Shown here piece by piece: positions 32,736 through 47,700 of a stretch of DNA of 64,000 bases. Both the position numbers and the translations under genes were made by a program. Source of the stretch: Sipunculus nudus (Eukaryota > Annelida > Sipuncula > Golfingiida > Sipunculidae); NCBI GenBank assembly GCA_026874595.1, contig CM049314.1:71190300-71254299 (forward strand), written 5' to 3'. How positions within the stretch are numbered: position 1 is the first letter of the stretch; each line of letters starts with the position of its first letter. The notes below the pieces were generated by a model that did not search any database, was not told the origin of the DNA, and saw only the letters and a list, made by a program, of their open reading frames with translations.

Positions 32736-35700
32736 CTGTAAAATAATATGGAGCAAAAACTAAAATATTTCACTGACTTAAACAACAAAACATATAAGAT
32801 TTTATTAGATTTTAATCCTGACCTCACTTTCTGACTTTTTGTCGATATGGAGTGCTTGGTGGAACAAAACTGTTTAGAGTTGTGTCACACTGTGTTACCA
32901 GTTGTCTAGAGTTTTGTCAGGTGACATATGTATGTACACTTTCATAAAGAATTGTATTATATGATTCTTTATTACAAGGGAAACATTTCTTTTATGTGGT
33001 ATTCTGCATTATTTAAAAGCAACTGTTGGAGAGCTTCATTACTTTTTGATTTGCTGCTATTCAGGCAACTGTAAGTCACTTTAAACGCAACACCACTCTA
33101 GGGCGGTGGAAAAGACCCTGCCATGTATTTGCTGCATGAGACAATGACTAGCAACAAATTTCTTAACTGGTGAAAAAGCACTATAAAGTATGAAATCAAA
33201 AGCAGTTGTATACCAAACTGACCTCATCACAGAAGACAGAACATATGGTGCTCTCATAGTCAGCTGAACTGTGGCCTTCAGATATTGACCTGCTGGCTCG
33301 GGACAGGACTGCGATCATACCGTAGATGTCAATGGCTGCGTTGGCCACCCTGTTCAGGTGAAACTGTTGGTCTGAAAGTATAGATGGACACAGTATGATG
33401 CGTAAATATATGAATAATACTGTAGACTTCCTGTTGTTTTAATAGAACTGTGGTTAAAGATGATAAAATACCAAAATAATGATTCAGGGTTTCTAATCTT
33501 CATAAACTAATCCAGGTTCAAATCTTTATAACAATACAATAACTGTGATAAATAAACAGGGGTTACAACTGTATATACACTGAATACATATTACCAGAAG
33601 GCATTTGCCAAACAGGTTATATATGACCTTGACTGAAGGACTAATGACCTTGACATCTGAACTCAGTGGGACAATATTTATCTGTTTTCTTATTTTATTT
33701 GAAGTAAAATTAATTTCCATTTAAATTATAACAGTTTGGGTTAGTGCTATATCAAGCATGTATGGATAAAATAAACTAATTTATTTCTCACCAATTATCG
33801 ATTTGCCATGTTTCATTAGGAGATCCTGGATTGCTACACCGAAGTCTTCTACAGCTTGTGTAGTCTGTAATATAGAAAAGACATATTTATGTTTGATTAA
33901 ACCTGGTCTTGATTGCAAACAAATAAATATTGACAGTTGTGCATTTTGTTACACATTAAATTCTGTATGATAAGTTTTGATAATTTAAAAAAATTTCATG
34001 ATTTTTAAGTACTTTAACATTTTATAATTCAATTTTAAACATATTTATATATTTATAAACATATGTATTGACGAACCCTTTTATGCTTGAAATAATTTAC
34101 CGTAAGGTAACCCCTTCATGCAACAGGTATACTTACTAAAATAACTGTTATGTATGCGAAGTAACAAACTGATCATTATCATACATTAAATCATATGACT
34201 CCTGAAATTAAGAATTCAAGTGGTGCTGGATCATTTTTCTGGAAATTATAACCTCCGCGGACTTACCTGTTGAGCGCACTGAGACAGATTTGGATGTACA
34301 GAGTCACCGAGAGATAGACTTGTTCCCATGCCAACCATTCTGTTAAAAACAATAAAAGATGGTTGGTACATAAATATATATAAGTTGAATAACAATAATA
34401 GCTAAAAGTTATTACTGTTTTAAACATTTGTTTTTATCCTAGACAAATTATAATTTGCAAGCTATCAATGATTAGGCCAAAAAAAAAAATTGGTATGGTT
34501 CTCAGGCACCGCCCGCATCAATTTTAAACCCCTGCATCAAAAATTTTTATTTTGATTTTCAATAAAAACTTCCAATTTTGAGCTGCTGCTGCTCCGACAT
34601 TTCTTTCAGGAAGATAAAACCATACAATTTCCTTTGTTTTGAAGTGCTTTTACTTATTTAGCAAAATAAAACTGTTATTTTGATGCTTTTCCCTTATCAT
34701 TTGACATTTTAATCGAATCATACCAAAAAATTAAAATAAAAAAAGCGCCCGCCCGCATTGATTTCTGAAAAAAAGTGCCTGAGAACCATACCTGTTTTTT
34801 ATTTTGGCCTTAGATATATTATTTCTTTTCTGAAACTAAGAATATGCTCTGTGTAAAAGAGACAATCTCTGGGAAACATTTAAATCAAATAAAATTTTAA
34901 ATAAAATATAAGCAGTAAGGGCTACAATACATTCTGTGAAATTATCAGTTCTTTAATGATCACAAATTATCCTCTTGTTCATTTACAACAAATATTGTTC
35001 ACACCGAAATAGTTTAACTCACCTTTTGGCACGTTTGCTTCCAAAGTCGAGGATGGCACCCATGTTACTGACTGGGTTTTTCAGGGCCTGCTGGAGCTGC
35101 CTCAGATGACTGCCAGCGTACTGCAGGACAAATAACAGAAAATTAAGAATCATGCATATATAGTTATGGGTCAAATAGAATAGCTAAAAATGATGGTTCA
35201 TCACACATAGCTCTATCTGAAGTGTGTCTAAAATGTAATGGGACTAATGTAACAAACAATTTACTTTAATTCTAAACCACAATGCCCTGATCATCCAGCA
35301 GTTCCTTGCCGAGATGCACATCGCCATACTGGAACAACTATTCACCTGATCTTGCTCCGCGTGAATTTTAGTTTTCCCCCAAGCCCAAGGGGACCTGTAA
35401 TGAAGGCGTGAAAGCCATCAAGTGGGCTGTAATGACAGAGCTGAGGGGCATCCTGGAAGAATCCTTCCAACAGTGCATAGAAGCGTGGTAGAGAAGGATG
35501 GAAAAGTGCACACTCGAGGGGATTTTGTGATAGGGGAAACCATGTAGTTTGCTGTTTGAAGTAAATTGTGTGTGACACCAGTCCCAGATTTCAGACACAT
35601 CTTGTATGTTCTGTGTATTCCAACAGAAAGCTTTGATCTATTCCAGGATGACACATTCATGTAGCCACTGGTTACACACTTGTTTCAACCTGTGAGGTTC

Positions 35701-38700
35701 ATGTATTACACTTCAGATAAATGAGGCCAGTGGCCTGTGGCTCTACATAAAGGAATACTTCGCGGTAAGGACGGTGTCAATTGACGCAAAACTGGCCTCA
35801 CACACTAGAAATGTAATTGCCTGTACCAGGAACCCCTTTACTCACTTACTATGGTAAACTGGACACAGGTAACCCAAACTGATGTGGATTAGTAGCCTAC
35901 CATGGACAGAGTGAACCGAATCATAAACAGGATTATTTGTTAATGTTAAATAAGCCTAAATTTAACCAGTGAGGAAACATTTTGAAACCACGTGACAAAG
36001 ATTTAAAACTTTTTAATTAAACAAGCCAAAAAATGTTCTACTGGTAACTATAAAACCTGAAAATGTAGGATGCATAAAATATGGAATAATGTATAAAATG
36101 CTGTGTTTTTTAAACGTAGATAATACAGTTTTCTTTTAAACTAATCACTTCCATAGAGAACACCTACCTGGATGCCAGTCAGTGCAACGAACAGCCTCAG
36201 GATATCATTGGTTCCCTCAAAGATACGGAAAATCCTCAAGTCACGCATGATCTTTTCAAGGCCACATTCCTGTAAAGCAGAGCAAATATGGAAGTTAAAT
36301 CTGGATCCCATTAAAATTTAAAGACCATTCTAATGCCTTTTGAATTATGCTTTGAACACGTGTCACACAAAATATCAAAGATGGCTGGGTCGGATTTACA
36401 TTTGTATACATTAAAATACCGATACTCTCTGACTGCATATTGCAAAAGATAGAACTGTATGAATGGAATTTATGGTAGCTATAACGATCATGACCAAGTT
36501 ATAACCGGTCTGAGTGACACATATAATGTACTGAAAAAAAATTCAAAATGTTATGGGATAATGACTGAAAATTTAAGTTCATGTTATTTGACATATTTCA
36601 CAGAAATAAAATTTGGAATTTGTGAAATCTTCAGGAGTTCTTTTCTGGAAACCTGCTACTTGAGAGGATATGTTTCATATTGGTAAAAACAGAATGATTC
36701 AACAGAGTAAAAGGTATTGAAAGGTAGATATTTTTTAGAAACTTCAGACTGACATTAAAGCCCATCGTATAATTGTATCCGACAAAGTTTTGCTGATACT
36801 ATATTTTCAGTTGCACGCCACCACCGCTGCCGCCGCCACATAGGTTTCCAGAGATCTCCTCCATAACCACTGGGCAAAATTTTAAAAAAATTTGGAATTA
36901 TGATCAGGTCACATGTGAACTGCTGCGCCCTCAATTTTGGTTGACCTCTGACCTTTTCTCTCTGTCCAGCGTCCATTTGTGGGTCTGTTTCCACAAATAT
37001 ACCCACATATCTTGGGAACCGTTTGACCAATTAGGCTAAAAATGTTGCACAAATGTAGCCCTTGGATAGCTTTATAACATACACTAAAAATGGTGGCGCC
37101 ACCTGCAACTATTTTTGCACGGCGTCAATCTGTTCATCTGCCTTTGGATAAAATCACTCATACCTCTGCACTGGTTGGACATATCCACCTGAAATTTTGC
37201 ATGTATATACATCCTGGATAGATTTATGATTTAATGACAGGTGGCGCCACCTACATTCACGTTCAGTCTGCAGACATACAGGCTTATATCTAAAAGACTG
37301 GTTTGACATATCCTTTTGAAATTTTGCATGTGTATGGATCTCACATAGCTCTTTATCATATGCAAAACTGGTGGCACCACCTGCAACCATTTTTGCACAG
37401 CATCCATCTGTTTGTAGGCCCTGGGATAAAATCACTCATATCTTGGCACTTGTTTGACTTATCAGCATAAAATTCTGGAGGTTTATACATCTTGGATAGC
37501 TTTCTGGATTTTGTGGCAGGTGGCACTACCTACATTTATGTTTAAGCTGCAGACATCCAGGCTTATATCTCAGGACTAGTTTGACATATCCCCCTAAAAT
37601 TTTGCATGTGTATAGATCTCACATAACTCTTAATCATACACAAAATTGGTGTCGCCACCTGCCACCATTTTTGCACAGCGTCTTTCTATTTGTCTGTTGT
37701 GGGGGAAAAATCACTTGCATACAAGTAGTGGTTTGATTTATCTGCCTAAAATTTTTGCATATGTATACAACTTTGGATAGCTTTCTGGATTTGTGGTAGG
37801 TGGTGCCATCTACATACACATTTCAGCTGCACACATCCATGCTAATATGCAACACACCTCACTCTATTTCCCCATGCCACTCAATCCACCCACCTTAACT
37901 ACCCGTCCCACTCTGATTTCGGCAGATACATATAGTCGCTTGTCGTCGCTTGTCGACTACAGGTATTCTAGTTAAGATTTGCCGAAATTATGATAAATAA
38001 TGTTTCACTTACCCTCATGTACCCCATCCCTCCTAGGACCTGGATAGCTTCATCTGCACAATACCACGCAGCCTCAGATGCATAAACTTTGCTGATGGCT
38101 GCCTCGATCTGAAACTCTGTTGACCCACGATCCATGTTGGCTGAGATCATGTAGGCCATGGACTGTGAAGGACATAGTAATAATACTAATATAAACAAGC
38201 AAATTCAAAGTCTTCAAGTCTGGTGACTTAAATAAATGTCACATAACATAGGAAAACAATTTTATTTTAAATATAAAATAAGACATCATTGTGACAAATA
38301 ACTACAGATATGTAAGACTGTATTGTCTATACTAGTCTACTGACCTCAGTGACGTATTGAACCATTGTCATGCGAGCGATCTTCTCCTGGATAGCACCAT
38401 ACGTGTCAATCTTCCGACCAAACTGTGTCCTTGTTGAGGCATGCTCAACCTGAATAACAAAAAGTGGATATTTAAATCGACATTATAATATTGTCTTCAA
38501 ACATACACGCACACAGCTTCAGCACAGGAATTACTGCTGTAACAAAATATTATCACAGGATTCAATATTTATGATTTTAATACTGAGATTATAATTTACT
38601 TATGATATGAAATACATGATATGATCCATATCTAATTATAAGGTATGTTACAGGTTAGTCCCCAATCCAATTTTCTTAATTGTCATGGAAATTTAATTAA

Positions 38701-41700
38701 CAACATTAATCTCATAAAATTTACCTCACATCATAAATAAAATTTATTTCCAAACAATCAGCTTGCCAGATGCTGGTCAATGATGTTTCACTGTATATAT
38801 CATGTGTGTTACTGAGTGACCATTACTCAAAGTCTGCCATATGGATCTATTTTATATCTGATACAGTTAATGTATCAATACAGAGGCATGTGATTACCAG
38901 TATACCACAGGGTTCCTAATACTTAGAAATGTTCACCTTTCCAATGGAAAGGCATAGATTTAAATAAATACTATCATCATATCAAACTTTCAATCAGTTA
39001 CTTCTTTTAAATATTTCTGTGGACCTGTTATTCATTGTTGTTATGGTACAGTGTCCTAATGCCGACACGTAGCAATTTTTTTGTTTTATATACAGTGATG
39101 TAACATAACAAATTGGTCAAGAAACATGTTTCCTTTCAAAGTTATAATGGGGCTGGGGTTTAGACTAATACTTTCCTCAATTTTGGCTCTGCAGCTGTGC
39201 AAATTACAAAGCCCCGTGATTTCATCAGTGTGGTGAAGCCATAATAGCCAGGATTATCCGAGTAGCTGGGGGTTCCCAAGTTACAAATATGCAAAGGAAT
39301 ATTTTTATTTATTTTTCATTATTTGTGATGTGAGAAACATCTTGGAGTTTTCCAACTGATTCGTACAAACTGAAAAATGCCTTTTATGTGCATATGTTTG
39401 CCTGTCTGAGACAGGGAAGGTGTTATCAACCCCCTGAGTAGAATATTGGAGTTTGTATCATGATGCTATGGACCAAGCCTGAGGTATTACTTCAGGCCTT
39501 AAACAAACCCATCTGCAGTTTTACGGCACCGAAAATCAAATGGAAAACCCTCTGATAAAATCTGCTTCTGATAAATCTGTACTCACTGCTTTGCTGATGA
39601 CCCCCTTCATTGTACCAGACAGGGCCGCAGCCATACCAAAACGTCCATTGTTCAGGATGTTCATGGCAACCTTAAACCCGCCACCTTCCTCTGTAACACA
39701 AAATACACCAAGATGATTTAATACACACCATTTAAAATAACAGAAACATACTTCCATTAACTATATAATTATGATCTCCCCCAATTGTCAGACCTAAAGA
39801 TTACAAATGATAAATGTGTAAAATCAAATAAAATCTGACATTCAATAAAATTATATCACATATCTAAAAGAATATATTTTATATTCATGGATAATATTAC
39901 TTACATCATTGTATCCTACAAATTGACATACAATGTTCACTACCTGCTAAAATTTAGTGAGAGGGAATCGATAATATGCACTAAAATCCATTAGTGATCT
40001 GGATGATTTACTGATTATAAACTTACTAAAGCACACTCCAAATTGGCACCTAAAACTAGCTCATATGGCTAGATTCTCTCTGGTCAAACATATTGCAAAT
40101 TTATTTTTCTGTTTTGAAAATGCTAATATACTTAAGCAAACCCTCTCAGTAAGAACTGTTGAAAATTGGGTAAAGATCCATCAAGAGCTGTAAAAGATAG
40201 TGCTTGTGATGTAAATGTCAATCGTGTCAGAATTTGTCAGAAAACTAAAATAAATGTAAACAGGAAAGGGTTAAATGCAAACAGAAATTAAAGGAATTAC
40301 TACGTCAGCAGTTCATGATTTATTATTATTTCATGAGCATTTTCTAACCTCCGAGCAGATTCTCTTTGGGAACTTTCACGTCTTCGAAGATGACCTCAGC
40401 AGTGTTAGAAGCCTTAATCCCCATCTTCTTCTCGGGAGGACCACTAGGAGTAAAACCAGATGCAACAAATTAATCCTGAAAAGGAGGTTATGTCATCACC
40501 ACTGTTTGTTCATCTGATACATACGACAGATCTTGGTGAATATCAATGAAATGTTTTAGAAGGCTTAGGTTATAGGCCATGTATGGCGATCCCTGTGTGC
40601 AGGGAGATATCTCTGCTGAAATCCCCTCTGATTTATAGTAAATTGTAGAAATGATGATGATACAAGTAGCATTTGGAGACCTTTTGAACCCCCTCACAAT
40701 GACTTTGAAGTCTGACAGAGATGAGAGCCAACTGCGACTGTAGTCAGCTCTGCTTGTTGTTTAGACATAGCAGCCTGCTTCTAGTTAGTAATCACATAAA
40801 GCAATTATATAACTTAAATGTCAAACAATGTCTTGGGTGCAGTACCATCACATCATCAAAGGTCATTAGTCCTGGTTAATTACGTGTTGTTTACACTTTG
40901 CAGTCATGGAACTCAGTCACTCATAGCATGTGTGAGGTAACCCAGAGCTTGTTAGGTGGAAGGTAGGTTGAGCCACAAACCTGTCTTTTATATAATCGTT
41001 TGATAATCTGATACAAACTGAATTCCATGTTCATATTGATTTGTGTGAAAATTCCATTGTGTTAATGCTGTAAAATGAAAAATGTGCAAAATTCAGACAT
41101 GCCAAATTAACCACTACCACAGTATGTATATTGTAATATTATCCCTGTCTCTGTCACATATGCAGGTCCTGGGTGTACAAGCATTCCCAATGTAAGGTCA
41201 TTACACTGAGGAACTTTCCAAAGTCCTACTCACAAGCGGAGTGATACTCAGCTATGGGGCACAGCCTAGGTGGAGATATAAAATAAATACTGATTGGCTT
41301 TGAGACGTATTCTCTATCCTGAGACCACATGAGCTGGTAACTGTCATCTAAGTACTTTAGTTCTTTAAATAATATAAATGCATAATATATTACTTGGTGA
41401 CTCCTCCAAATGACCTCTCAACCAGGAATGCTGTGACTTTGTCTCTTGTTTCTCCTGTCTTGGCATCTTTACAAGGCATCTGGAATAAACAGACACATTA
41501 TCTATCTACAAAAAAGAATATATATCCTGGTGACAAAACAAATTTACCTTTCTCTTCTCAGTATGTTACAAATCACTGCTCACTTTGTTTAACTTAAGAG
41601 CTATATGTTACAAAACCTGTAAAATATTACATTCCTTTGAAAAGCAGAAGATATCAGAATTTCATTTCCTTCTCGTTTACTTAACTCACTAACTCTAATT

Positions 41701-44700
41701 GGCACTAATAACCAAATTCTGTATAATTTTTTAAAACATACTTTATTTTGAATAAAATTACCTGTTTTATAAGCCTTACTGAATTTATTCACATACTGTG
41801 TTGCATATTCACATTAACATTCAAAAAGGGCCACTTAACCTAGTAACAGATCAGGCTTACAATGACACTATCCAATAGGCATGTCTGTCATGGTCACATG
41901 ACTCATCCTGTGCTTAGGCCTTGTGAACATTCATATGACATGAATCAGATTACAAAAATATATGCAGGCCAGTATTCACGGACAGCATACTTCAACACTT
42001 TTGTTTTTTACTTCTGTGGGAATTGCACAGTAGTCTGACATATTAATGTTGAGCAATATGCATATTTATTAATGACAACATCATACAGCTTTATTTGTAT
42101 AACAAGTTTTCAGGTAGTTCTTATCTGTTAACAATGCAAATCTCAAAGGAACAAAGTCATAGTGACCCTATTTTTGGTATGGTAGGAGATTTTGGGGACA
42201 TCTAACTGTATGCCAAATTTCATATTTGTAGGTCCAATGGTTTCAAAGCTTGCAAGTTTAACTGATGGAAGGACAGACAGGCAGACTGCCGACAGACAAA
42301 GGACCATAGCTATAGCCCAGTTGACTTAAGGCCAGCTGAGCTAGAAACATAAATTTGCACAATTCATACATGATATACAAAATGTGAAAATCAGACTGTT
42401 TATTCATTCACTCAAATTTCCATACGAATTCCCTTATTCATATCAAGTGTAATTTCTCAATCATACATTCAGTAAAAAAACTTTATTATGATGTTGTATA
42501 ATGTATACACAAGTAACACAACCAATCATTCAGGAACTATAACATATTCATTGTATGTCAATGATCATCAGCTAATAAGCACATATATACTATCTTAGCT
42601 GTGAATTATTAGAGATGCTGCGATAAAATTTACTTCATAATTCACATCTACTTAATTTGAGTCTGAATTCTTTTAGAAAAAGAGTACTCTGTCGAAGTGA
42701 CGAAGAAGCAGACAGAAAATAGGCTGTTCACAGATGTGATAATTAACCTTTTTTTCACTTTATAGTTTAGTCAAAAAATGTATTCTGGGCTTAGATTCAG
42801 TTTTTTGTTGTATTGTAAAGCAAGAATCGCAATAGACTGATACTTCTCTTTGAAAACACATACAGTAGATGTGTGTGTACAAGACGAGAAATTTGAATCT
42901 TCAAATATTTGGCAAGAAGGGGGGGCCCCATCATATACATGTGTACATGGGTACAGAGACTTCATTTACAGTTTGAGCAATACTACATAAAGCGAACTGT
43001 CAGCCGTGAACATCAGTAAGCATGTCCATACAACGGTATTATATACTAAATAAAGAACATTACAATGATTTGTTTTGTTTGAATTTATTGTTTATAGTGA
43101 TGGGCCAATTATTGTTTATAATCGTTGGTTAGTCAAGTTGATGCAAATGATCCGATGAACGATCTTGCAGTGCCTTGATCAATTGGAAATTTGGGCACAT
43201 AACTTAGGCTTTGTGATGAGCAAATGCGTCCTTGCAAATCAATCATGAAAAAAATAGGGAAATGTCTATGTTTCCAAAAAACACTTAATTCCTAAGTCAC
43301 CTTATTAACATGTAGACTACAGAATTATGACATTATTAACCTGCCTGTGGGCCTACATATGAGTTGATATTATTTCTGGTCTACACATGGTCAGAAAGTT
43401 CATAATGCTAAACTACCAAATATTTCTGATTATCTGTAGGTAGAGGTCAACCGATCTTTACTGATGATCAATCATGATATTATAATCGATTCCTAACACT
43501 AATTCTTAATGCATCAGATTTAGAAATGCACACTGTTACATAATACTAACCTGTGCGAATACTGTAAAGAAATCCCCAGTGCCACCATTACTGATCCAGA
43601 TCTTGCTGCCATTCAGGATGTAGTGAGATCCATCCTCTGACGGGACAGCTCGTGTTCTAATGGACTGCAATAACATGTATACCAGGTAATACATAAACTA
43701 CAAACACAAATGCACCATGATACGTATATACAAACCCATGTCAGTGGGTGAATAGTATACACTCACAATGTAGGTAGGCATCAGTGATGATCTACTTGAA
43801 ATAATAAATCTACAATAAATCTAGATTACCATAATCATACCTAAATAATGACATTTAAAATCAGATGAAATGTGCCTAGAAATTAGATATAAATCCACAA
43901 GATGGTTCAATAATACTGTCACTGATATAATAACTATTTTGTTACTGTTGATTCTAAATCTAATAAAATGTTATATGCAACTCTTTTTAAAAAGAACACT
44001 GAGGCACTTAAACATTGACATTTACTCATTTCAAATTCTGATTTTCAGGAGACAGAGAGTATCAGAGTTGTATTTCAATGAGTCAGTCTTAAAAGAAAGA
44101 TTAATTTATAGTATTTTTAACCCACAGAAGAGGCTCTGGTTAGTTCTGTGATAGTGAATTTTTAGTCTCTTCAACTGGAAAATACCAAAGAAAATCGTTA
44201 CACTTACACTGGCATCAGAGCCACTGGAAGGCTCCGTCAGACAGAAGGCAGCGATGGTCTCTCCTGATGCAAGCTTTGGTAGGTATTTAGCTTTCTGTTC
44301 TGGATTCCCAAATAGAAGAAGTCCCTTGAAACCAATTGACTGAGAAAGGAACAATAAAATCAAATAAGATGCATGTCACAAAATAAATAAAGTTCTCAAC
44401 GTACAAATGTTTTATTTTTTAATACCTCCCTACATTACAATTCAGTCTTATATAAAATACAATTATAAACATAGAAGTTATAACTAAATTGTAGAGAAGA
44501 ATGAAGCAGCCACTGGATATTGTCCATTTTCTATCTAAATATTTCAGTAGATGCTATCACTGCTAATTGTTGTATCTAGAAATTTACCATTTCAGGTATG
44601 GTCATTTTGTAAAGAGAATTAAGTATATTTTCAAGTTCATGCAAAACAGACATTTAGTAAAAGAAAGACAGAATATATTTCAATTCCTCTGAAGAATGGA

Positions 44701-47700
44701 CATTTAGTTTAAAGAAATGCAGTATATATTCCAATTCCTGATAAATGGAAATTTAGCTCAAGGTTTTCTATTGACATATTATACCTTGCGTAATTATGTA
44801 ACAAATAGTCCTAAACAATACACAAATGAATTATTCCTGCTTTTTTTTAATAAGTCTCACCTGATGAGCGCCCAGAGCAATGCCGATACCCAAATCATGT
44901 TTACCAACGATCTCAACAAGACGAGCATACTGGGTATTTGTCATTCCAAGGCCACCTGAAGGTCAGAGGTCACAAAAGTCAGTCTATATAAAACAAATTA
45001 TCTTAAAATGAGATAAATGCCACACATAAGAAAGTTAGATTAAATAAATCAATCTAGAAAATATTTCTTGGGCAAAACAGTTTTCAACTGCTTATTAGTT
45101 TTAATATTCTGCAATTTCAACACATACAAACCAGTTATTTATGAAGTGTAGTTGATAAATTTGTACAATTATTCTATATAATATCTAAAATTTCAACAAC
45201 TCAGTATATTCATGGATAAAATATCAGCATTAAGCAAGTGATTAAATATTATCACATTAGATTCTAATACAATAACTGGTAAGTTTATGAACAACTATTT
45301 TTTATCATCTTCTGAATAAAATGCAAAAGCAGTACAGTAGAACTTGTCTGAAAGACCACCTGTCTAATAAGACACCTGTCTATTAAAACTACAATTCAGT
45401 GAACTTAAAACATTTTCACATTGGTTTTAACTGAATTGTCAAATTAGACCACCAGTGAATTATGACCATTTTTGGTCAGTTCCATCGGTGGTCTTATAAC
45501 ACAGGTTTCTCTGTATATTACCATGATCTGTTGGAACTTGAAGACCAAAAGCTCCCATTTCTTTAAGGCCTTCCAAAGTGTTTTCTTCAATGTTTTCTAA
45601 AGCATCATTTTTCAATGGATCATTAACCTCCTACAAATAAAATATCACAATCAGAAATATGACAATTAAGGTAGATTTTAAATAGTTAACTCTGATCACA
45701 TAACTATGTGAGAGGGAAGGACATCTGAAGTACTGAGTATGCATTGCTTGTTTAATATCAAATATCAGGAGATCACCTGACGTTCTCTGATACAGCACAG
45801 TCATTCATGGGAATAATTAACCCTAAGTGAGGTTAAAGTTTTCACTTGAATCTGTGTGTGTCCACAAGATATCTCAAGAACGGTATCACATATGTTATTG
45901 TAACTTATCATATAGGTTGGTATTGTGATATTCTCCAATAAATTCAATTATGGTGTATATGCAAGCTAAAATAAATCTGGAATGAGTGTTTTTTTGTTTT
46001 GTTTTTTTTAAAGCACATTTGTTTTAACTAGTACACAGCATGTGACGATATAGCCATTTTGGAGTGCAAGTTGTGACATCACAGAGGACTAAGGCTTCAC
46101 TCCATGTGTTCATGTTGTTTTACTGAGAAGTGTAAGTAAATCAACATATAGCATGGGAAACAATGGCTGATGTTCCTTGCCTTTGAAGTCAAGGGCAACA
46201 ACACCTTCATGTCCAGGGCCATTTTTCAATTTTTTTTTCGATCAAAAAGTTCTCAGGAATAATAACATAGGTTAAAATAACATTCTAGGGCACAAACTTT
46301 GCAAACAACCTCTGGCACAGGGTTTGCGTCCCAATATTGGACTTTTTTAACATTTATTTTGTATCCAATTTATGTTAACCATATAAAGTATATAACCAAG
46401 CAAATATATATATAATATATATATAACCAAGCATCATAAATATATTTAAACCTCTGTCACATTTGTTATAGCAAATGGCCCTGTGATGCAAACCATGGAG
46501 TCAATAAAGAGTGATACAGATTTTTTGGTGTAGCAGTCACAGCAAAGTTTGATCAAGATCCAGGTGGAGGTTTATATGTAGTCTTTGAACACTTTCTTAT
46601 TTCTGTTTTCTCCAAATTGTAATTATTCCTCTCATTTTACTGGTCGATGAGAACACTGGTAAAATACTTTCAAATTGTCAGTACATATTACTTCATGACT
46701 TTTTCATTAGTTCTTAACATTTTTCTACAAATTCATGTTTTTATAAAGCACTTTCAAAGTTCAAGGTTTTAAAGAATTTTGAATGGCATATGAAATAATA
46801 CTGATGATATGTTACCTCAACAGTTATGGTACAGAGAGCAAATGTAACACTTACTGTAAAGAACTTGTCAACAGGATCAACTAACATCTCTAGAGTTGCT
46901 CTCTGGTCACTGTTCAAAACTGAAATGAAAATAAATACATATACATCACACAAAGCAGTTGTGAAACCCAAGTTCTTAAGCAACAAAATCTTATTGGAAT
47001 TATAATATCAATAAATGACTACATGTAACATTTTGTAACTATAAAAAGAACTTGGCTTTGCATATATATAACAAAAGTAACATCTTTAAACACAAAATAC
47101 CTTAAACTGGTACCCTCCTCACAATCATCATAATAAGCTCTGGCTCAAAGAGATAGACAACTGATCATTAATTTGTAACAATTTTGCAAAAGACAATATC
47201 CTACAGCATATTAACTATTTAATATGGAAGACTCAACCAATTTTATCCTTCCTGTAATAAAAAGACTTGTATTCTCTGATTGTGACTCTTTTACAAGTTT
47301 AATGGTATTGTTGATATTTGTCATCATAATTATAAGAATTAATGAGCCAGTCCAATGGGCCTAGTTCTTTACATAACTAAGTTGGAATACGAGTGGTGAC
47401 TACTGATAGCCATGACTGGATAAAGACGTTAGATTATTACAATGAAAAAGGAGGTTACACATTCACGGATATTCAGATCTCCCTATTTCTGATACTAAGC
47501 TACAGAAATAGAAGAGTCGGTTAGTTACAGGCATATTCCTATCAGCAAGGCTCTAGCAGCTCCATTTCAGAGACCTTACTTAATCACAACCCTCTAGCAT
47601 CTATTTCATAAACTAGACATTTCTTGGCACCGCAGGTGCCAGAGTATCCCCAGACATAGTAGCCCCCCCCCCCCCTTTAAGAACAGACCCCCATTTTTAG

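Noticed and set aside
32560-32763. Plus-strand open frame overlapping the ACADVL end
   Set aside because: It is the antisense shadow of ACADVL exon 19, whose minus-strand frame matches VLCAD.
35342-35660. Three overlapping minus-strand open frames
   Set aside because: Shadows of the mariner transposase fossil on the plus strand.
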